From JABHVE01 sp047517625 (GTDB lineage Bacteria; Pseudomonadota; Alphaproteobacteria; UBA2966; CAIVPW01): DNA of 11,051 bases. Positions 5,994 through 11,051 of this stretch are shown here, one piece after another. Position numbers and translations under genes: made by a program. Below the pieces are notes generated by a model. It did not search any database. It saw nothing but the letters and a program-made list of their open reading frames with translations, and was not told the origin of the DNA. The stretch covers positions 1 through 11,051 of the forward strand of contig JAKZSO010000036.1 of the NCBI GenBank assembly GCA_047517625.1, in the 5' to 3' direction. Positions within the stretch are counted from its first letter, which is position 1, and every line of letters starts with the position of its first letter.

Positions 5994-7010
5994 CTAAGCC
6001 TCGCCTTTGGAATCGGCGGCGGCTTTGTCGGTGATCGCCTTTGCCTCGTCCTGCGGTTTTTCCTCGATGCGTTCGGCGTCTTCGTACTTCTTGGTCGATG
6101 TCGCCCGGGCCCCGCGGTGGACGCCGAGGAAGATCAGCGCCGGGGCGGCAATGAAAATCGACGAATAGGTGCCGACGATCACCCCCCAGATCATGGCAAA
6201 GGTGAAGCCGCGGATGACTTCGCCGCCAAAAAAGAACAGCGCGAACAGCGCCAACAACGTGGTCACCGAGGTCATGACAGTTCGCGCCAGGGTGTCATTC
6301 ACCGATTTGTTCAGCAGATCGACCAGGTCCATGGAGCGGTATTTGTGCAAATTTTCCCGCACCCGGTCATAGATCACCACGGTGTCGTTCATGGAATAGC
6401 CGATGATGGTGAGGATCGCGGCAATGATCGAAAGGTTGAATTCCAAACGCGCCAGCGCGAACACGCCGATGGTCAAACCCACGTCATGGATCAGCGCGAT
6501 GATGGCGCCGACGCTGAACTGCCATTCGAATCGCAGCCAGATGTAAAACATCATCGCCAAAATCGCGAGGCTCAACGCCAGCACCCCGTCGCGGATCAGC
6601 TCGGCGCTGACCTTGGGTCCGACGAACTCCACCCGGCGGTATTCCACCTCGCCAATGTCGGTGGCAAAGGCCGCCTTGATGGCGTCGACCGCGGCCTGCT
6701 GGGCTGCCTCTCCGCCCTCTTGCTGCTCCACCCGGATCAGCACGTCTCGGGGGTCGCCAAATTCCTGCATGGAAATGTCGCCGAGCCCCAAGCTCGATGC
6801 GGAGTCCCGCATGGCGGCAATATCGGCGCCGGTCTCGACACGGGCTTCCACCAATATTCCGCCGCGAAAATCGATGCCAAAGTTCAGCCCCAGAACCAGG
6901 AAAAAAATCAGCGAGCCAACGGTTGCGGAGGCGGAAAAGGCGAAAGCAAGGTTGCGGTGACCGAGAAAATTGATATTCGGTTGCTTGGGGGCCAGGCGGA
7001 GGAGTTTCAT
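5994..7010 (-). CDS. secF: SecF, protein-export membrane subunit
   Basis: SecF works with SecD and YajC as an accessory complex of the SecYEG translocon in the inner membrane, using the proton gradient to complete translocation. The 338-residue protein has an N-terminal helix, the periplasmic start LNFGIDFRGGI, and five C-terminal helices including GYSMNDTVVIYDRVREN, the SecD/SecF signature. The start at 7010 is chosen because its ATG overlaps the secD stop as TAATG and gives MKLLRLAPKQPNINFLG; an in-frame ATG at 7049 would add 13 residues inside secD. The cytoplasmic tail (about the last 35 residues) is highly charged, with many Lys, Glu and Asp residues. It is the third gene of the yajC operon. 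Confidence 0.95.
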   Translation of the reverse strand: MKLLRLAPKQPNINFLGHRNLAFAFSASATVGSLIFFLVLGLNFGIDFRGGILVEARVETGADIAAMRDSASSLGLGDISMQEFGDPRDVLIRVEQQEGGEAAQQAAVDAIKAAFATDIGEVEYRRVEFVGPKVSAELIRDGVLALSLAILAMMFYIWLRFEWQFSVGAIIALIHDVGLTIGVFALARLEFNLSIIAAILTIIGYSMNDTVVIYDRVRENLHKYRSMDLVDLLNKSVNDTLARTVMTSVTTLLALFALFFFGGEVIRGFTFAMIWGVIVGTYSSIFIAAPALIFLGVHRGARATSTKKYEDAERIEEKPQDEAKAITDKAAADSKGEA

Positions 7011-8629
7011 TAGATCGGCAGGAGTTTTGGTTTGGTGCGGGTCAGCCACACCGACACGATCAACCGGGTCACGGTGATCGCGGTGAAGAACGATGTGACG
7101 ATGCCGATGGCAAGCGTCACGGCAAAGCCCCGGACCGGCCCCGACCCAAACACATACAGTATGACGGCGGCGATGAAGGTGGTGACGTTGGCGTCGATGA
7201 TGGTGGTCATGGCGCGCTTGTACCCCGCATCCACCGCGGCGAACGGGGTCTTACCCAGGGCCATTTCTTCGCGGATGCGCTCGAAAATCAGCACGTTGGC
7301 ATCCACCGCCATGCCGACGGTCAGGATGATTCCGGCAATACCGGGTAACGTCAGATTTGCTTGCAGGGCCGATAGCCCCGCCGCCAGCAGCATCATGTTG
7401 ATCAGCAACGCGGCATCTGCGGCCAAGCCAAACTTGCCATAGGCCGCCAGCATAAAGATCATCACCAGGATGAACGCCAAAACCGAGGCGATCTTGCCGG
7501 CGCGCACCGAATCGGCGCCGAGCCCCGGCCCCACGGAGCGTTCTTCCAAAATGACCAGGGGGGCCGGCAGAGCACCGGCGCGCAAAAGCGTGGCAAGGTC
7601 GTCGGCGCTTTGGGCCGTGAAGTTACCCGTAATTTGGCCGGTGCCGCCCAAAATCGCGGTCTGAATGCGCGGGGCGCTGATGACCTTGTCGTCCAGTATA
7701 ATGGCGAACAGTTCGCCAACGTTCTGGGAGGTGGCGTCGCCAAAGCGCCGGCCGCCGGTGGGGTTGAACTGCAGGGATACCGCGAACTGGCCGTTCTGGT
7801 CGGTGGTGACCTGGGAGTTGGTCAGCATTTCGCCGGTGATGATCGCCCGGCGTTCCACCACATACAGGACCGGGTCGCCATTGGCATCGACGTCGGAATC
7901 ATGGGGGATGATCTCGGAGCCCGGCGGCAACCGCCCGGCCAAGGCATCGACGATGGAGGTTTCCCGGTCCACCATTTGGAAGGTCATCTTGGCGGTCTTG
8001 CCCAATAGCCGCTTGATCCGGTCGGGGTCATCGACCCCCGGCAGCTGCACCAAAATTCGTTCCGTGCCCTGGCGCTGAATGCTGGGTTCTTGGGTGCCGG
8101 TTTCGTCAATGCGCCGGCGCACCACTTCGATGGACTGTTCCACCGCCGCCGCCGCCCGGGCCAACACCGATTCCTCGGACAGTGTCACGGTGATATCGCC
8201 TTGCGCCGTGCTTTCCACCTCGATGTCGGGAATACCGACGCCAAAGGTGCTGATGCGCACCGGGCTGGACAAGGCTTCGACCAGCACCAACGCTTGGGGC
8301 AATTGCTCCAAGTCTCGGATGCGCATGTGAACCGCGTCGTCTTCGCCCACATTCAGCCCGGTGTAGCCGATAAAATCCGCGCGCAGGGCCGTGCGGATTT
8401 CGCCCTCCAAATCTTCCAGGCGTTCTTGCACCACGGCACTGACATCGACTTCCAGCAGCAAATGTGAGCCGCCTTGCAGATCCAATCCCAGATTGATTTG
8501 TTTATGGGGCATCCAGCTGGGCATCCCCGCCGCACCCTCGGCCGACAAAAAGTTGGGGGCAACAAACAGCAGCCCCAGAGCCAAGACGGCGAGGATGGAA
8601 TAGATTTTCCAGCGGGCGAAATAGAGCAC
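7010..8629 (-). CDS. secD: SecD, protein-export membrane subunit
   Basis: This 539-residue RND-fold protein has one N-terminal helix (after LYFARWKIY), a large periplasmic region opening with INLGLDLQGGSHLLLEV, and five C-terminal helices. The conserved proton-path motif GMAVDANVLIFERIREE is present. The P1 domain segment DRIKRLLGKTAKMTFQMV and the later IILDDKVISAPRIQTAI are as expected. The start is taken as GTG at 8629: it directly precedes the conserved LYFARWK, has GAGG eight bases upstream, and lies 11 bases after the yajC stop. The frame is open much further upstream, but that extension runs antiparallel to nothing known and simply overlaps yajC in another frame. The stop overlaps the secF start. 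Confidence 0.95.
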   Translation of the reverse strand: MLYFARWKIYSILAVLALGLLFVAPNFLSAEGAAGMPSWMPHKQINLGLDLQGGSHLLLEVDVSAVVQERLEDLEGEIRTALRADFIGYTGLNVGEDDAVHMRIRDLEQLPQALVLVEALSSPVRISTFGVGIPDIEVESTAQGDITVTLSEESVLARAAAAVEQSIEVVRRRIDETGTQEPSIQRQGTERILVQLPGVDDPDRIKRLLGKTAKMTFQMVDRETSIVDALAGRLPPGSEIIPHDSDVDANGDPVLYVVERRAIITGEMLTNSQVTTDQNGQFAVSLQFNPTGGRRFGDATSQNVGELFAIILDDKVISAPRIQTAILGGTGQITGNFTAQSADDLATLLRAGALPAPLVILEERSVGPGLGADSVRAGKIASVLAFILVMIFMLAAYGKFGLAADAALLINMMLLAAGLSALQANLTLPGIAGIILTVGMAVDANVLIFERIREEMALGKTPFAAVDAGYKRAMTTIIDANVTTFIAAVILYVFGSGPVRGFAVTLAIGIVTSFFTAITVTRLIVSVWLTRTKPKLLPI

Positions 8630-8640
8630 GCGCCTTGCCT

Positions 8641-9063
8641 CTAGGGTTTGGTGGCGGCCTTGCCGCTTTTCTTTTTTCTGGCGGCGGGCGTTTTGTCGGC
8701 AGGCTTCTTGTCGGCGGACTTCCTGTCGGCAGGCTCGGGCTTCGAGAGCACATCGGCCAACGTTGATCGGATGACCTCGACCCGGACCCCGTTGGCGGCA
8801 TCGATTTCCAACTTCACCCGGGCCATTTCGCCCTCGATTTCGGTGACTTTGATGACCTTGCCCACCAAGCCGCCCGCGGTCACCACTTTGTCGCCCCGGC
8901 GCACCGCATCGACCATGGACCGGTGATCCTTCGCCTTCTTTTGCTGGGGCCGAATCAACAGGAAATAGAACACCACAAAGATCAGGGCGATCGGCAACAG
9001 GAATTCGAACAGGCCCTGAGTGCCGGGCGCCGTGCCTTGGGCGTATGCCGGAGAAACGAACAT
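8641..9063 (-). CDS. yajC: YajC, preprotein translocase accessory subunit
   Basis: This 140-residue protein has one membrane helix (about residues 18-36, LFEFLLPIALIFVVFYFLL) followed at once by IRPQQKKAKDH, the YajC hallmark. The small cytoplasmic domain contains RRGDKVVTAGGLVGKV and ends near DVLSK. The last 30 or so residues form a Lys/Ala/Pro-rich tail with short repeats that most YajC proteins (about 110 residues) lack. Its gene leads the yajC-secD-secF-Mth938 operon and is divergent from the DUF815 ATPase gene. The ribosome site upstream of the ATG is weak (AGAG). Confidence 0.93.
   Translation of the reverse strand: MFVSPAYAQGTAPGTQGLFEFLLPIALIFVVFYFLLIRPQQKKAKDHRSMVDAVRRGDKVVTAGGLVGKVIKVTEIEGEMARVKLEIDAANGVRVEVIRSTLADVLSKPEPADRKSADKKPADKTPAARKKKSGKAATKP
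8693..8737. repeat. Three 15-base imperfect tandem repeats in the yajC tail
   Basis: Units at 8693-8707 (TTGTCGGCAGGCTTC), 8708-8722 (TTGTCGGCGGACTTC) and 8723-8737 (CTGTCGGCAGGCTCG) differ at only a few positions. On the coding strand they encode a five-residue repeat of the KPADK type. They keep the reading frame and account for the extended YajC C-terminus. Confidence 0.75.
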
Positions 9064-9172
9064 GAAAGCGCTCTACAATGTGGAAGCGGGGATTGGCCGG
9101 GACTATAACAGATAAGATGTTGCCCGCCAGATACCACGCAAACCGCGGGCATGGGAGCAAACGAGTGCACCA
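9064..9172. promoter_or_regulatory. Divergent promoter region of yajC and the DUF815 gene
   Basis: The 109 bases between the two divergent starts must hold both promoters. On the minus strand TTGCGT (9136-9141) and TCTTAT (9112-9117) are 18 bases apart, a fair promoter for yajC; TATAGT (9102-9107, minus) is a second -10-like hexamer without a good -35. On the plus strand nothing convincing was found for the ATPase gene. The hexamers are weak matches. Confidence 0.3.
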
Positions 9173-10015
9173 ATGGCCCAAGACCCACTGGAATTGATCG
9201 CGGCCGCCCTGGAGCGGTTGGTCCCCGCCCCGCCCGAAATCCAGGATATGAGCGCGGCGGACGCATTTGTGTGGCAGGACGAGACAAAATCCTTGCGCCC
9301 CGTGGCCCGGGTCAGCCGTGTTCCCCTGGCGCTGCTAAAGGGCATCGACGGGGTCCGCGACCGCTTGCTGGAAAACACCCGGCGCTTCGCCGACGGCTTG
9401 CCCGCCAACAATGCTTTGTTGTGGGGCGCCCGGGGAATGGGCAAGAGCTCGCTGATCAAGGCGGTCCACGCCGAAATATTGGCCGAGACCCCGGAGGCGT
9501 TGGTCTTGGTGGAAATCCACCGCGACGACATCGCCAGCCTGGGAGCGCTGCTGAATATTTTGGCGGCTTCGGAGCGCCGGATTATCGTGTTTTGCGACGA
9601 CCTGTCGTTCAACGGCGGCAACGTCTATCAATCCCTGAAAGGCGCGTTGGAGGGCGGCATCGAAGGCCGCCCCGGCAACGTGGTGATGTATGCCACGTCG
9701 AACCGCCGCCACATGATGCCGCGAGACATGATCGAAAACGAGGAGTCCACCGCGATCACCCCGGGCGAGGCGGTGGAAGAAAAAGTCTCCCTGTCCGACC
9801 GCTTCGGGCTTTGGCTGGGGTTTCACGCCACATCCCAGGAAGATTTCTTCGCCATGATCGCAGGCTATGCCGAGCATTTCGGCCTCGATGTAGCTCAGGA
9901 CACGCTCCGTGCCGAGGCAATCGAATGGTCCATGACCCGGGGGGCGCGCTCTGGCCGGGTGGCGTGGCAGTTCATCCAAGACCTTGCGGGCAGGCTGGGG
10001 AAGCGATTGGATTGA
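9173..10015 (+). CDS. DUF815 AAA-type ATP-binding protein
   Basis: The 280-residue protein has an N-terminal helical region, then a Walker A GARGMGKSS (residues 85-93), a Walker B IIVFCDD (137-143) and a sensor-like YATSNRRH (173-180, Asn177). The segment VEIHRDDI and the C-terminal FIQDLAGRLG are typical of DUF815 proteins, which are found next to yajC in many alphaproteobacteria. The biological role is not established; the fold predicts an ATP-driven remodelling or switch protein in the cytoplasm. The start ATG 9173 gives the usual N-terminus, although the nearest purine-rich stretch (GGGAG, 9153-9157) is about 15 bases away, so the ribosome site is weak. A degenerate acetyltransferase tail follows directly. 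Confidence 0.88.
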   Translation: MAQDPLELIAAALERLVPAPPEIQDMSAADAFVWQDETKSLRPVARVSRVPLALLKGIDGVRDRLLENTRRFADGLPANNALLWGARGMGKSSLIKAVHAEILAETPEALVLVEIHRDDIASLGALLNILAASERRIIVFCDDLSFNGGNVYQSLKGALEGGIEGRPGNVVMYATSNRRHMMPRDMIENEESTAITPGEAVEEKVSLSDRFGLWLGFHATSQEDFFAMIAGYAEHFGLDVAQDTLRAEAIEWSMTRGARSGRVAWQFIQDLAGRLGKRLD

Positions 10016-10180
10016 CCATGGGGTCCGGGCATTGCCGGGAAACATGTGCGCGCCTTGGCTGACCAAGCCCGCCAGCGGGGAATCGAAACCCTCTACACAG
10101 ATTGCCACGCGGCGACGGTGCTGATGCCGGGTTGGCAACGGATCGAAGACAGCGCGCTGTTCAGCTTGAATCTCGGGTAG
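10016..10180 (+). pseudogene. 3' remnant of a GNAT-type acetyltransferase
   Basis: Directly after the DUF815 stop, and in the same frame, an open stretch to TAG 10178-10180 reads PGIAGKHVRALADQARQRGI, then ETLYTDCHAATVLMPGWQRI. This resembles the C-terminal third of GNAT enzymes, whose acetyl-CoA loop has the form 'RGxGIGxxLVxxLxxxARxxGI', followed by 'LxxDxxxxAxxFYxxLGWxRI'. The core glycines are partly lost and the Phe-Tyr before GW is missing. There is no start codon with a ribosome site (only an internal GTG at 10046), and the N-terminal two thirds are absent because the ATPase gene ends immediately before. I read it as a decayed remnant; a tiny expressed peptide is less likely. Confidence 0.5.
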
Positions 10181-10199
10181 GCCGGCTCCCGACCGGGCC
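10180..10199. terminator. Weak inverted repeat between convergent genes
   Basis: GGCCGG (10180-10185) and CCGGGCC (10193-10199) can pair with one bulged G around a seven-base loop. It lies between the end of the GNAT remnant and the stop of the opposing cytochrome c gene. There is no T-run, so this is only a candidate. Confidence 0.25.
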
Positions 10200-10631
10200 C
10201 TAGTTCACCATTTCCATGCGGATTTCGGCCAGGGCTTGGCGGTCCGGCACCAATTCCTTGTTCCCCACGTCATAGCCGTTCATGCGCAGAATGTACGCGA
10301 TCAGGTCCAGATACGTCTGGTCATCAAAAACCCCCGGATTGCTTTTCGGCATGTTCGTGGAAACAAATTCGAACAAATCGCCTAGGGTGCGGTCGGCCCA
10401 CCAGCGCTGAAAATCGCTGCCGATTAAAGCCGGCGTCTCGAACCCGTCTCCGTACAGGTCGCTGCCATGGCAGCGCGGGCAGGTGGACGGGTACAGGTCC
10501 TGGCCCGCGGCCGCCTGGGCAAGCGTAAACACCCCGTCGCGGACGGAATTCCCCGGCCGGGTCATGAACACGCCAACCCCCACGGCAATCGCAACGGCGA
10601 AGCCGCCAAGGACAATCGGATTTTTGAACAT
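10200..10631 (-). CDS. Membrane-anchored monohaem cytochrome c
   Basis: The 143-residue protein carries one haem-binding motif CPRCH (residues 51-55) and a likely distal Met ligand in NMPKSNPG (Met94). The segments TPALIG, LFEFVSTNMP and YLDLIAYILRMNGYD are typical of small class I cytochromes c that carry electrons in the periplasm. Residues 5-23 are hydrophobic (after MFKN) without a clear cleavage site, so the domain is probably tethered to the inner membrane facing the periplasm. The start at 10631 is preceded by GGGAGGGCAA, a strong ribosome site; an in-frame ATG at 10673 would add 14 non-conserved residues. It lies 44 bases downstream of the methyltransferase fragment on the same strand. 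The partner dehydrogenase or oxidase is not in the window. Confidence 0.9.
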   Translation of the reverse strand: MFKNPIVLGGFAVAIAVGVGVFMTRPGNSVRDGVFTLAQAAAGQDLYPSTCPRCHGSDLYGDGFETPALIGSDFQRWWADRTLGDLFEFVSTNMPKSNPGVFDDQTYLDLIAYILRMNGYDVGNKELVPDRQALAEIRMEMVN

Positions 10632-10675
10632 TTGCCCTCCCCTGCCGGGACGGTCCCACATTGGCCTGACCACAA

Positions 10676-11051
10676 TTAATTGAGAAAGATCGTGGCGTGA
10701 CTTGATGCCGCGAGACTCTGAGCGCCACCAAAAGAGTCCGGGGGTCCACGTCTTTTTTCACCCTGTTCCTCTCGCGGTCCGCCGCGGACAAGAGAGAATC
10801 CCGCATCCGCGGCGGCCGCCTTCACGTATTCCGGATTGTGGGAAAAGAACCCTGAGGCATTCACCGAAAACTTTTCGCAAATCGCATCCGAAAAGATGGT
10901 CAGGGCAAGGAACCCATCGTCACTCAAAACCCGCCAGAACTTGCTCAGGATCTGGTCGAGCTCATAGAAATGCACCAGCACCGCGGCACAGACGATGGCA
11001 TCGAATCTCAGGCCCGCCGTGGCCAAGTATTGTTCTAAATCGTCTTCCACC
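10676..11051 (-). CDS. SAM-dependent methyltransferase, C-terminal part (partial; tail possibly frameshifted)
   Basis: The 5' part lies beyond the window. Visible are RFDAIVCAAVLVHFYELDQI and VLSDDGFLALTIF, the strands and helix after the SAM site of class I methyltransferases, then SGFFSHNPEYVKAAAADAGF. That arrangement is typical of methyltransferases that follow TPR repeats. After GPREEQGEK the frame reads a Gly/Pro/Ser-rich tail to TAA at 10676-10678. If one A is removed from the six-A run (10753-10758, minus strand), the tail becomes DVDPRTLLVALR, which fits the family's usual '-REExGxxVxxxLxVLR' end far better. However, that frame then lacks a stop before the cytochrome gene, so a second change would be needed. 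The substrate is unknown. Confidence 0.75.
   Translation of the reverse strand, partial: VEDDLEQYLATAGLRFDAIVCAAVLVHFYELDQILSKFWRVLSDDGFLALTIFSDAICEKFSVNASGFFSHNPEYVKAAAADAGFSLVRGGPREEQGEKRRGPPDSFGGAQSLAASSHATIFLN

Noticed and set aside
5412..7013. 533-residue open frame on the + strand
   Set aside because: It is antisense to secF and the Mth938 gene. The composition (His, Arg, Gly, Asp-rich) is that of a shadow frame in GC-rich DNA, with no recognisable domain.
8630..9181. N-terminal extension of SecD to 723 residues
   Set aside because: It overlaps yajC in another frame; conserved SecD begins at LYFARWK right after GTG 8629.
9151..10062. 303-residue frame overlapping the DUF815 gene
   Set aside because: It is a shadow frame; the +2 alternative carries the Walker motifs.
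1..11051. tRNA, rRNA, CRISPR array, insertion sequence, phage or defence genes
   Set aside because: No regularly spaced repeats, transposase or integrase motifs, terminal inverted repeats or tRNA-like folds were seen on either strand.

Overview
The window is GC-rich, densely coded bacterial chromosome. The gene content and order point to an alphaproteobacterium, probably of the Rhodospirillales type: folate-dependent TrmFO, the yajC-secD-secF-Mth938 run, and a DUF815 ATPase divergent from yajC. This placement is inferred from gene families and synteny. No tRNA, rRNA, CRISPR, transposase or phage gene was seen.

Layout: (1) 1-1499 (+): the 3' end of uvrA, with a lysine-rich tail, overlaps trmFO by four bases (GTGA). 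(2) 1500-2308 (+): a 39-residue single-helix membrane protein lies three bases upstream of a stand-alone PuuD-type membrane domain, behind a possible promoter and followed by a hairpin. (3) 2309-4357 (+): a non-coding stretch ends in a 22-base palindrome, followed by a NarL/LuxR-type response regulator and an HtrA-like trypsin/PDZ protein. The two read as one continuous frame, but a single extra G near 3264-3266 explains the join. Removing it restores a normal regulator C-terminus and stop at 3285-3287. The trypsin-like protein has lost all three catalytic residues. (4) 4505-5517 (+): an exported metallo-beta-lactamase-fold hydrolase whose signal peptide is split between two frames. (5) 5562-9063 (-): the protein-export operon yajC-secD-secF followed by a Mth938-domain gene. 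(6) 9173-10180 (+): a DUF815 AAA-type ATPase, then the decayed 3' end of a GNAT acetyltransferase. (7) 10200-11051 (-): a membrane-anchored monohaem cytochrome c downstream of the 3' part of a SAM-dependent methyltransferase that runs off the window.

The best understood functional unit is YajC-SecD-SecF, the accessory complex of the SecYEG translocon. Several other products here look exported or membrane-bound (the MBL hydrolase, the cytochrome c and the PuuD-like protein). The most unusual unit is the degenerate response regulator paired with a triad-less HtrA-like protein, which suggests a binding or sensing role rather than proteolysis.

Three genes show signs of one-base indels in short runs (near 3264, 4528-4535 and 10753-10758). 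They may be sequencing or assembly errors or genuine decay; the sequence alone cannot decide.
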